Shown here piece after piece: positions 1 to 7,914 of a stretch of DNA of 64,000 nt. Each line of letters begins with the position of its first letter. The stretch's first letter is position 1. Source of the stretch: Prevotella sp. (GTDB taxonomy: Bacteria > Bacteroidota > Bacteroidia > Bacteroidales > Bacteroidaceae); NCBI GenBank assembly GCA_017412705.1, contig JAFPWS010000059.1, forward strand, positions 1 through 64,000. The letters run 5' to 3'. A model generated the notes under the pieces. It searched no databases. It saw nothing but the letters and a program-made list of their open reading frames with translations, and was not told the origin of the DNA. The translations under genes were made by a program, and so were the position numbers.

Positions 1-94
1 ATATTAATAGTATAATTGATAACTACTTCCTACTACTACCACATATAGGTCCTTCCCAATCCACCAATACCTAACCCTCAAAGTCAACGAAGTT

Positions 95-129
95 AAATGT
101 CAAAAGTGGGAAAGTGGGAAAGTGGGAAA
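95..129. repeat. Left arm of a perfect 35-bp inverted repeat
   Basis: This stretch carries three tandem GTGGGAAA units preceded by AAATGTCAAAA. Its exact reverse complement, 35 of 35 bases, lies at 18670-18704. The two copies bracket the phosphorothioation operon and most of the primase cassette. Short tandem motifs of this kind also occur as intergenic filler in Prevotella-like genomes, so the pair may be element ends or two copies of a dispersed repeat. No transposase or integrase is visible nearby. Confidence 0.75.
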
Positions 130-301
130 GTTGCGGTTAAGCGAGTGCAGTGCCATGCTTGCTTGAACACTGCCGAGTGTGAGAGTTTTCGACGAAGTCA
201 AAAAGTTCCATTCATACCCAATAAATCGTTAAAAAACCTTTCATCTCGCGTATAAAATAGGTGTTTTTCTGTCTTGAAGAAACATTCTCGCAGAAAATTC
301 G

Positions 302-309
302 TATATTTG
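302..309 (+). promoter_or_regulatory. Promoter -7 box for the 137-aa gene, with structured leader
   Basis: TATATTTG fits the Bacteroidota -7 consensus TAnnTTTG. Transcription from here would give a leader of about 200 nt before the gene at 513. The leader holds a hairpin at 342-366 (GCAAA/TTTGC and GAAAAC/GTTTTC arms with one bulged base) and a second possible stem at 445-470 (ATCGTT/AACGAT). A 9-codon ORF (MKTCFLCSR) starts inside the first hairpin at 346. Nothing else was recognised between 1 and 301 apart from the 35-bp repeat. Confidence 0.4.
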
Positions 310-512
310 CAGCGTAAAAGCCGCGAGCCTGCTAACGCTCGGCAAATGAAAACTTGTTTTCTTTGCTCTCGCTGAATCGCAGCCTTGCACCCAGTATAGC
401 ATCAAGAGTGGCTCATGTAGCCCACCAACCAGCCTACAGATAATATCGTTGGCAACGGTGGTAAAACGATGCGAGTGAACGAGACAGATCTATTCACTAA
501 ACAGTAAACGAT

Positions 513-926
513 ATGGAACGTGGAAAACTTGATTTGGATTACATTCAGCTGTTCCCAAGGACAGTTGAGCATGGTTTGGCTCCCCAGCATGTGGAGCAGA
601 GTGATTTTGCGGCCGAGTGCCGCTATGTTGAGGGCTTTGGCGATGCCTGGTTGTTGCACCAGCAGAAGCCTCCCCACCTTGTTGCCCACGTGCAGTTTGC
701 CACAGACGAGGCCGACTTCGACAAGAAACTTGGCACCGCCATTGCCCTCCAGCAGCTGCACGAATACATTGAGGGTGACCTCACCTTTTTCTGTATGCTT
801 GCCGGCATCAACGCTGACGAAGTGCCACCCACTTGGCCAGACAGAATCCGCATCCCTGTACGTGCCCTCAGTGCCGCCACAAGGTGGTGGCATGAGTATG
901 GTAAGGAGGCGCTTTCTCTTAAATAA
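513..926 (+). CDS. Hypothetical protein, 137 aa
   Basis: The protein has no domain I recognise. It is acidic and rich in aromatic residues and histidine, and it has no signal peptide or membrane segment. Codon choice in this frame (GAC, GAG, CAG, GCC, TTC) matches the other genes here, which is why it is preferred over the overlapping minus-strand frame at 402-944 and the plus-2 frame at 520-933. It has its own promoter at 302-309 and ends about 45 bases before the promoter of the phosphorothioation operon. It may be an accessory gene of the island, possibly regulatory, but nothing in the sequence shows its function. Confidence 0.55.
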   Translation: MERGKLDLDYIQLFPRTVEHGLAPQHVEQSDFAAECRYVEGFGDAWLLHQQKPPHLVAHVQFATDEADFDKKLGTAIALQQLHEYIEGDLTFFCMLAGINADEVPPTWPDRIRIPVRALSAATRWWHEYGKEALSLK

Positions 927-971
927 TGTGTAAAATTGTGCCAAATCGTTATAAATCTCACAAATAATTGC

Positions 972-979
972 TATCTTTG
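972..979 (+). promoter_or_regulatory. Promoter -7 box of the dnd operon
   Basis: TATCTTTG matches TAnnTTTG and lies about 65 bases upstream of the dndC start. No clear TTG -33 element is seen at the ideal distance. This is the only good promoter match upstream of an operon whose genes are tightly packed to 13695. Confidence 0.6.
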
Positions 980-1045
980 TAGGCTAATAAAGCGTGTCGG
1001 CTCGTAGAGCTGGATGATGCGCTGCTAATTTAAAACGAAGTTGAA

Positions 1046-2389
1046 GTGAAAACTGAGATAAAGTCAAAGAGAGTACGGGCTGTCGTAGACGAGCTGAAAG
1101 ACCAGTACATGGAGGCAGACAAAAATTGCCGTCCGTGGATTATTGGTTTCTCGGGCGGCAAAGACTCAACGGTACTCTTAATGCTCACTTGGATTGCAAT
1201 GCAGGAGCTGCGTGACGAAGGCATAGAGTTGCGTCGTCGCGTCTATGTTGTTTGCAATGATACGATGGTGGAGAATCCTGTCATCGAGGAATATGTTACT
1301 ACGGTTTTGTTCGAGATAGGCAAGGCGGCTCAGGAACAGCACCTTCCTGTGCAGGTGATGACAACCACCCCACAACTGGAAGATACGTTCTGGAGTTGCG
1401 TCATTGGCAAGGGCTACCCTGTGCCCAACAATGCCTTCCGCTTCTGCACAGAGAAGATGAAGATTAAGCCCACCTCGAAGTTCATCACAGATCAGGTGGT
1501 GGCAGATGGCGAAGCCATTGTCCTGGTGGGTACACGTCTAACGGAAAGCCAGCAGCGTGAACGCTCTATCAAGCGACATGAGATTAAGGGCCATCGCCTT
1601 TCGAAGCACCCTCTAAATCCCAATACTTTCACTTATGCCCCCATCAAGGAGCTGATGCTTGAAGAGGTTTGGTGGGTCATTAATGCTATCCCTTCACCTT
1701 GGGGCTTCGACAACGAAATCTTGTATAAGATTTATCTGGATGCTTCTGCTGACGACTACGAATGTCCAACTGTGGTAACAGACGATAGTCATCGCTCCTG
1801 CGGACAGAGCCGCTTTGGCTGCTGGATTTGTACTGTGGTGAAGGAAGACAAATCTATGTCATCACTGATTCAGAATGGCGTGTCATGGATGCAGCCTCTC
1901 TTGGACTTCCGCAACAAGCTGGTAGAGAACAGAAACGTTTCAGAACTACGCTGTTCTACTCGCCGTAATGGACAAGCTGCCGTTGACAGCACAGGTCACA
2001 ACCTTGGTAACTACACGATGGAATATCGCATAGAAATGCTGAGAGACCTGTTGAAAGTGCAGAAGAAAGTTCAGGAGGAGCATTCGAGTGTACGTCTGAT
2101 TACAAGCCAGGAACTGATTGCTATTCAGGTTATCTGGTTCCGTGATGGCAATTTCTCAACAACAGTAAACGACATCTATAACGAGATATACGGCTACAGC
2201 ATCCCCAATTTGGAGATAGGTTTGCAGGAAAGACTCATACTGGAGCGTTCTTGCAAAGACCCAAGCCACTTCCAATTGATTCAAGAACTGCTGGCCCTGC
2301 AAAAGAGCAAGGTTCTGCTGATGAGAAAGTATGGCTTGCAGAATGATTTGGATGAGCAGCTTGACCGCTATGTAAAGAAAGGAGGTTAA
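1046..2389 (+). CDS. dndC: DndC-type DNA phosphorothioation protein (PAPS-reductase-like)
   Basis: This 447-aa protein belongs to the DndC family, which activates the DNA backbone and transfers sulfur during phosphorothioate modification. The PP-loop ATP pyrophosphatase motif SGGKDS is at residues 36-41. Four cysteines near residues 239, 252, 260 and 263 (CPT...SCGQSRFGCWIC) form the expected iron-sulfur cluster site. The start is a GTG, and no better ATG lies upstream in frame. It is the first gene of the operon, and dndD begins two bases after its stop. There is no dndA next to it; in known Dnd systems a housekeeping IscS cysteine desulfurase can supply the sulfur. dndB, the usual repressor, is also absent. 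Confidence 0.93.
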   Translation: MKTEIKSKRVRAVVDELKDQYMEADKNCRPWIIGFSGGKDSTVLLMLTWIAMQELRDEGIELRRRVYVVCNDTMVENPVIEEYVTTVLFEIGKAAQEQHLPVQVMTTTPQLEDTFWSCVIGKGYPVPNNAFRFCTEKMKIKPTSKFITDQVVADGEAIVLVGTRLTESQQRERSIKRHEIKGHRLSKHPLNPNTFTYAPIKELMLEEVWWVINAIPSPWGFDNEILYKIYLDASADDYECPTVVTDDSHRSCGQSRFGCWICTVVKEDKSMSSLIQNGVSWMQPLLDFRNKLVENRNVSELRCSTRRNGQAAVDSTGHNLGNYTMEYRIEMLRDLLKVQKKVQEEHSSVRLITSQELIAIQVIWFRDGNFSTTVNDIYNEIYGYSIPNLEIGLQERLILERSCKDPSHFQLIQELLALQKSKVLLMRKYGLQNDLDEQLDRYVKKGG

Positions 2390-2391
2390 GC

Positions 2392-4494
2392 ATGCTGATT
2401 AATAAAATCATCCTGAATAACTATCGCCTTTACGAAGGAGAAAACACTATAAGTTTCAACTTCGACGAAAGCAGGAACATATATCTGGTATGTGGTGAGA
2501 ATGGCTTTGGTAAAACCACATTCCTCCATTCTTTGCTTTGGTGCCTGTATGGACGTTTCGTTGGCGACATTCCAGTTTCAGGGCAAGACGCAGGCAACTA
2601 TACTGCTACTCTGAAAGGCAATTTGAACCTGAGTGCCGCCAGGCGTTATGAAGAGCTGGCTACTCCTGATGCCATAGCAGCCATCAAGAAAAGCGGCTAC
2701 ACAGGATATGAAGAGATACAGAAAGACAGTATTTGTAGTGTCACCATCTGTTTCACAGAAGTAGGCATCCCTTCAATCCCTTGCCGCAATATTTCTGTAA
2801 AACGCAGCTATGATGCGCTACTCCAGAAAGAAGATGTTGAGATTCTGATAGACGGTAATCGCAATGAGTTGACAGATGAGATTGGGCCAGATGTATTCAT
2901 CAATGACTTCATCCTGAATAAAGATATTGCCAGTCTTTTCTTCTTTGATTCAGAGGAAATCGTATCGCTGGCAGAAACCAGCACTATTGCAGAACGTCGC
3001 AAGCTGAGTCAGGCATACGAAGAGGTGCTTGGTATCAGAAAATACGTAGAACTGAAAACCAACCTTGAAAGCCTGAGATTGCGCTATCGCAAGAAGTCGA
3101 AAGATTTGAGTCTCAGAGACAAGCTTGAGTCGCTGGAAGCAGAAAGAGATGCGAAACGCCAAGAAGCCCAGAATTTGGAATCTACCATTGAGCAGATGCA
3201 AGGATCTATGGATGCTTTGCGTGAGGAAAACGAACAACTTCAAACCAAGTTGTCTCGCGAAGGCAGTAGCGTGAAGACAGAAGAACTGCAAAGAGTAAAG
3301 GCAGTGATAGAGCATTGTAAACAGGAAGATACCAGAATGAAGAATGCCATCAAGCAGTTTATCGACTATGCTCCATTTGCTGTTGCCGGCAATGTGTTCA
3401 CCCAAGCCTACCAACTTGCAAAGACAGATCACAACACCACTGCCATTAACAATGCAGCGGTGGCTCAGAATAGTGTGCTTGATGCACTCAGTAGCGATAT
3501 GCTTCAGCTTCTAACCTCTATGCCTTTGAAGCAGAAAGAAACAGAAGAGGCCCAAAAGAAACTGGAAAACATCATCGCAAAATATCGTGGTGGCACCTCA
3601 AACAGAGAGATTCGCCTGAATATCTCTGACGAGGACTTTGCAGAAATCGAAGCCGTTTACAATAGCCTGACAACAACTTACAAGTTGGAATTCTCAACCC
3701 TTGCTGAGGCATATCGCAAAAACAGGATTACTCTGGAACGTAATGCCAGACGTTTGGCAAACATTCAGAGTAAGGAAAGCGATGAGGTTGTAAAGGCTCT
3801 TCGCGATAAGAAAAACGAAATCGAGCAGAAGATTAAAGATACAGATGAGCAACTTCGCCAGAACCATGTTAAGACTGGTGAGTTGAAACTGACATTGGAT
3901 TCTTTGAATAAGCAGATCAAGGAACTGAGTCGTAAGGTTAGTGTCGATGATGCTGACGAAGAGAAAGACAAAGTTGCCAGCGAGCTTATTGGCGAACTTG
4001 ATACCTTCTTGTTCTCATTGAAGGAAACCAAAAAGTCATCATTGGAACTGAGAATAAGAAATGCCCTCAACACATTGATGCACAAGGAAGATTTCATTGG
4101 ACGTGTAGAGGTTGAGTTGGAAGATGACTCAATGGATATAAAGCTATACTCACCAGACGGATTTGAGATTGACAAATCTCTTCTGTCTAAGGGAGAAAAG
4201 CAGCTGTACGCCACATCTATACTAAAGGCATTGGTGGATGAAAGTGGTATTCAATTCCCAGTATTCATTGATAGTCCTTTGCAAAAGTTCGACAAGAGCC
4301 ATGCCTCGAAGATAATCATAGAGTTTTATCCTTCTATTTCCAAGCAGGTCATCCTGTTCCCATTGCTTCACAAAGAGCTGACGGCTACAGAATATGATAT
4401 GCTGAAACCCTATGTTGAGAATGCCGTTGTCATTTCTAACGACACAGTGCGTTCTACATTCAAGAAGGTGAACACAGACAAACTAATGAATTGA
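2392..4494 (+). CDS. dndD: DndD-type SMC-like ATPase of DNA phosphorothioation
   Basis: This 700-aa protein has ABC/SMC ATPase architecture. The Walker A motif GENGFGKT is at about residues 35-42. A long charged coiled coil spans about 215-540. The signature LSKGEKQ is near 600, and the Walker B strand FPVFIDSPL is near 625. DndD proteins provide the ATPase activity of the DndCDE complex, probably nicking or remodelling DNA before sulfur insertion. The ribosome site AAAGGAGG lies in the last codons of dndC, so the two genes are translationally coupled. The length is typical for the family and all ATPase motifs are intact. Confidence 0.92.
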   Translation: MLINKIILNNYRLYEGENTISFNFDESRNIYLVCGENGFGKTTFLHSLLWCLYGRFVGDIPVSGQDAGNYTATLKGNLNLSAARRYEELATPDAIAAIKKSGYTGYEEIQKDSICSVTICFTEVGIPSIPCRNISVKRSYDALLQKEDVEILIDGNRNELTDEIGPDVFINDFILNKDIASLFFFDSEEIVSLAETSTIAERRKLSQAYEEVLGIRKYVELKTNLESLRLRYRKKSKDLSLRDKLESLEAERDAKRQEAQNLESTIEQMQGSMDALREENEQLQTKLSREGSSVKTEELQRVKAVIEHCKQEDTRMKNAIKQFIDYAPFAVAGNVFTQAYQLAKTDHNTTAINNAAVAQNSVLDALSSDMLQLLTSMPLKQKETEEAQKKLENIIAKYRGGTSNREIRLNISDEDFAEIEAVYNSLTTTYKLEFSTLAEAYRKNRITLERNARRLANIQSKESDEVVKALRDKKNEIEQKIKDTDEQLRQNHVKTGELKLTLDSLNKQIKELSRKVSVDDADEEKDKVASELIGELDTFLFSLKETKKSSLELRIRNALNTLMHKEDFIGRVEVELEDDSMDIKLYSPDGFEIDKSLLSKGEKQLYATSILKALVDESGIQFPVFIDSPLQKFDKSHASKIIIEFYPSISKQVILFPLLHKELTATEYDMLKPYVENAVVISNDTVRSTFKKVNTDKLMN

Positions 4495-4497
4495 CGT

Positions 4498-4899
4498 ATG
4501 AGCATAATGATAGCACAAATAAAGACCAGCTCTGAAAACAAGGAGCGTGTGCAAAGACTGACACGAAAGTTTGGTCTTGGCGCAGAAAACGTGATAGCAC
4601 GTATCGCCATTGCATACTCCCTGAAAAGTGGGCAGCGGTTTTCACCAACAGAAGTGAAGGATGCTGGCGGCAAAGAGTATAGCAGGAGTGTGCTTTTCGG
4701 CAACCTGTATCCGCTATACCTTGCCATGATATGCTCACACTATGGCATCAAAAGTACAGATAAAGATTTGGCCCGCTATTTCAAGATGCACTTGGATGAC
4801 GGGCTGGAGCTGATAGATAAAGACGTAAAAGACAACCCCAATTTGGTGGGATTCGACTATTTATTTGATAAGATAGAAGAAGGATTGAAGGAGTTATGA
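4498..4899 (+). CDS. dndE: DndE-type protein (DUF1832)
   Basis: This is a small 133-aa protein of the DndE family, which binds DNA (nicked DNA in the studied homologue) and is part of the DndCDE modification complex. The N-terminal half (residues about 10-55, LTRKFGLGAENVIARIAIAYSL) has the helical pattern typical of DUF1832, and its position directly after dndD supports the call. It starts three bases after the dndD stop, and its stop overlaps the start of the next gene in an ATGA arrangement, so production of the modification and effector proteins is coupled. Confidence 0.85.
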   Translation: MSIMIAQIKTSSENKERVQRLTRKFGLGAENVIARIAIAYSLKSGQRFSPTEVKDAGGKEYSRSVLFGNLYPLYLAMICSHYGIKSTDKDLARYFKMHLDDGLELIDKDVKDNPNLVGFDYLFDKIEEGLKEL

Positions 4900-7673
4900 G
4901 TGTTGACCTCTTTAGGCGGATGGATTATGCCGATGTGTTCGACTTTGACAAGTTCCACGAGGCGTTTAAGCAACAGTTAGCTGCTGCCAGAGGAGGTGAA
5001 CGCTTTACGCTACAGTCATATATCGAGGAGCACCATGAATTATGGCGTGATTATGATGTGGCAAAAACTGCTCAAATAGCAGAGACATTGGAAACAGAGG
5101 TCTCTGATATCTACGGCATTTTCCCTGATCCTGAAGATTATATAACTCTACCTACACCACAATGGCCAGAAAGAACGAAAAGAAGAGAGTCTTCCATTAG
5201 GGACTTGGCAAAAGAGTATCTGGAGAACAAACCAGCTCCCCAAGACTTGAACTATATTTTGGGTTATGTCAATGACCACAGGGAGAAGAAAACAAATCGA
5301 AATAGTCTTCGAACTTCTTTGGGGCAACTTAAGGATGTCTTTGTTCATTTCCAAGACATAGACAGATGGGGACTGTGTAGCATAGACTATACAAAGCAAC
5401 GTGTTCAAGACGAAGAGTCCACTTATGAAGAAATCGAAGATGAAGGTGTCTGGTGTGTAAGAGAAGATGAGCCTGAATATAATATTGAAAGGACCAACTT
5501 GTCGAGCCAAAGTTTCGAACTGCGTTATTCTACACGTCGTGAACATAAGCCAACAGACTTTTTCACTAAAGCATTGTCAAACAGCTCTCGACTGGATTTA
5601 GGACTTGGCTATTTCAGCAGTGCATGTTTTAATGTACTAGCTTGTGGCTTTGCCCATTTCGTTAAGAATGGGGGCAATATGCGACTCTATATCAATCCCA
5701 ACGTCACAGAAGAAGATTATTATCTGTTACGAGGTTATGATCAAAAGGAGTTCGAAAAACACATGATAAGCACCTATGAGAGATTGCTAAAGATTTTCTC
5801 ACGTAGGGATGAATTGTTCTTTAGATGTCTGTCATACCTGATAAGCCGCCATCGTATTGAAGTGAAAATGGTTTTGCTGAAAGAAGATGGTATCGCACAT
5901 GAAAAGTTTGGCATTTTTACTGATACAGAAGGTAACGAGGTCGCTTTTAATGGCTCAATGAATCTTACAGCGTCAGGTCTTACAAAAAACATAGAATCTA
6001 TTGACTCCATCTGCTCATGGCGTTCTGAAGATGACAGAGACAGAATTAAGTGCTACCATGACGATTTCAATAGCATCTGGGAAAGTAGAAATCCTGACGT
6101 AATGGTCTTTCCTGCTGATGAATTCTGTCAGCGTATCGTAACAGAGTACCCACCAGCTGTTGCTGTTGACGATCTGGTTAAACTGGAGAAAGAAGTATTA
6201 AAAGAACTGGAAACGGAGCACGTTGTTTCAAATCAGGATGAACCACATTTCCCGTCTAAATTCAAAGATGGCCCACGTCCGTACCAAATAGACGCATACC
6301 AAGCGTGGGTGAAGAATGGAAAACAAGGTGTGTTTGCAATGGCAACGGGTACAGGTAAAACCATTACATCGCTGAATTGTGCATTGGAAGAATATCTTGA
6401 CGATGGATTCTATCGTCTTTTAATATTGGTACCCTCGCTTGCATTGGTAGAACAATGGGGTGACGAAGTGCATAACTTTAATTATAGGAATGTCATTAAG
6501 GTCTCTTCAGAGAATGCCTCATGGAAACAGGAATTGGCAAAGATGACCATGAAAATAGGTCTTGGGCGTAATGTGAACTACGTCATCATTTCCACGTATC
6601 AATCATTTGTCATGAATGATTTCCAGGTGTTGCTTCCTAAATTATCAAAGGGTGCAATTCTCATAGCAGACGAGGCCCACAATATAGGCTCTTCTTCTGT
6701 AAGGAATGCATTCCACAGGCTAAGTATTACGAGACGAATAGCGCTTTCAGCTACGCCAAATCGCATATATGATGAAGAAGGTACAAGGGAAATAGAGGGT
6801 TTCTTTAACGACACCCATCCTTACACCTATAGCTTCTCCATGCGTAGGGCTATTCAGGAAGAGAGGCTGATGCCATATTATTACTTCCCATATCCTGTAA
6901 AGCTCGAAGATGAAGAAATGGTGGATTATGCCAGAATCACACGCCAGTTGATTCAGCTCTACAACGACAGGGGTAGCTTCTCAGACCCAGAGCGGGCAAG
7001 AAGGTTATTACTGTTAAGAAAGAATATCCTCCACAAAGCAAGAAATAAGATGGTCGTTTTTCGCAATATTATAAAGGATATTGGAGAGGACAAGTTGAAA
7101 TATTGCTTTGTCTATTCAGCTGCAGGTAAAAGGGCGCATAGTGATGAGACTGACGATGAACAGTTAGATGAATACATTTTGAAAGAGATGCAGAAGGTCC
7201 TGAAAAGTACTTTCCCTAATGTGACATGCAACTCATATACAGGAGAAGACTCCAAGGAAATGCGAAAGCAGAAACTGGCAGCTTTTGCAAATGGCCAGTT
7301 GAATGTACTATTTGCAAAGAACTGTCTTGATGAAGGTGTTGACGTACCACGTGCAGAATATGGCATCTTTACGTCAAGCACAGGAAACCCACGCCAGTTT
7401 ATTCAGAGACGAGGCAGACTTTTGAGAAGACATGAGGATAAACATTTTGCCTTTATCTTTGATATGGTTGTCATACCAGATTTTTACTCACCTCATTATG
7501 AAAGAAGATTTTGGGGATTGGAGAAGAAACTTGTTGAGAATGAAATGCGGCGAGTTGCTAATTTTGGCAGTCTTGCTAGCAACTACTATACAGGTGCTCT
7601 AAGCACATTGGAAGAAATCGTCTCGTTCTATGAAATAGACCTTGACGGAATGGTACTTAATGAAGATAATTAA
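4896..7673 (+). CDS. PLD-nuclease/SF2 DEAH-box helicase fusion, putative phosphorothioation effector
   Basis: This 925-aa protein joins a phospholipase D-type domain to a superfamily 2 helicase. The PLD half is at about residues 205-400 and carries an HxK...GSxN signature near 336-355 (AHEKFGIF, then FNGSMNLTASG). The helicase half has Walker A ATGTGKT near 485, DEAH near 592, SAT near 615 and the motif VI-like RRGRLLRR near 837. Similar proteins act as DNA translocases or nucleases in defence systems. Canonical Dnd restriction uses DndFGH, with DndH as the helicase; this protein is shorter and differently built. The four-base overlap with dndE suggests it acts on or with the modified DNA. 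I infer that it is the restriction or replication-blocking component. Confidence 0.85.
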   Translation: MSVDLFRRMDYADVFDFDKFHEAFKQQLAAARGGERFTLQSYIEEHHELWRDYDVAKTAQIAETLETEVSDIYGIFPDPEDYITLPTPQWPERTKRRESSIRDLAKEYLENKPAPQDLNYILGYVNDHREKKTNRNSLRTSLGQLKDVFVHFQDIDRWGLCSIDYTKQRVQDEESTYEEIEDEGVWCVREDEPEYNIERTNLSSQSFELRYSTRREHKPTDFFTKALSNSSRLDLGLGYFSSACFNVLACGFAHFVKNGGNMRLYINPNVTEEDYYLLRGYDQKEFEKHMISTYERLLKIFSRRDELFFRCLSYLISRHRIEVKMVLLKEDGIAHEKFGIFTDTEGNEVAFNGSMNLTASGLTKNIESIDSICSWRSEDDRDRIKCYHDDFNSIWESRNPDVMVFPADEFCQRIVTEYPPAVAVDDLVKLEKEVLKELETEHVVSNQDEPHFPSKFKDGPRPYQIDAYQAWVKNGKQGVFAMATGTGKTITSLNCALEEYLDDGFYRLLILVPSLALVEQWGDEVHNFNYRNVIKVSSENASWKQELAKMTMKIGLGRNVNYVIISTYQSFVMNDFQVLLPKLSKGAILIADEAHNIGSSSVRNAFHRLSITRRIALSATPNRIYDEEGTREIEGFFNDTHPYTYSFSMRRAIQEERLMPYYYFPYPVKLEDEEMVDYARITRQLIQLYNDRGSFSDPERARRLLLLRKNILHKARNKMVVFRNIIKDIGEDKLKYCFVYSAAGKRAHSDETDDEQLDEYILKEMQKVLKSTFPNVTCNSYTGEDSKEMRKQKLAAFANGQLNVLFAKNCLDEGVDVPRAEYGIFTSSTGNPRQFIQRRGRLLRRHEDKHFAFIFDMVVIPDFYSPHYERRFWGLEKKLVENEMRRVANFGSLASNYYTGALSTLEEIVSFYEIDLDGMVLNEDN

Positions 7674-7686
7674 AAACCCTAGCAAT

Positions 7687-7899
7687 ATGGAAGCAGAGCA
7701 GATATTCAAAGAGTTAATGAAGTCAGAAGAGTTGCAAACTCATTTTGGCATTAGTAAGGAAGAGTTGGCTGATGCGTCTTATGTTGGCGACTCTAACAAC
7801 ACTACTATAGAGATTGTTAAAGACGTTATCAAGGGGATTGCCAACAGAAAATCCCCCAATGTGGTCTTTCAAGGTATATTGAAAAAAGTTTCTGACTAA
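7687..7899 (+). CDS. Small conserved-looking protein between helicase and SMC ATPase, 70 aa
   Basis: This short, acidic, largely helical protein matches no family I recognise. An upstream in-frame ATG at 7642 would give 85 aa but would lie inside the helicase gene. The ATG at 7687, 13 bases after the helicase stop, gives MEAEQIFKEL and avoids the overlap, so it was chosen. The gene stops 15 bases before the SMC-like gene. Its position as a tiny gene between two large ATPases suggests an adaptor or inhibitor subunit, which is inference only. Confidence 0.7.
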   Translation: MEAEQIFKELMKSEELQTHFGISKEELADASYVGDSNNTTIEIVKDVIKGIANRKSPNVVFQGILKKVSD

Positions 7900-7914
7900 T
7901 AATTCTGTAGGTAT

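Noticed and set aside
402-944. 180-aa minus-strand ORF over the first gene
   Set aside because: Codon usage and composition favour the plus-strand frame at 513; the minus frame is rich in unlikely residues and has no promoter.
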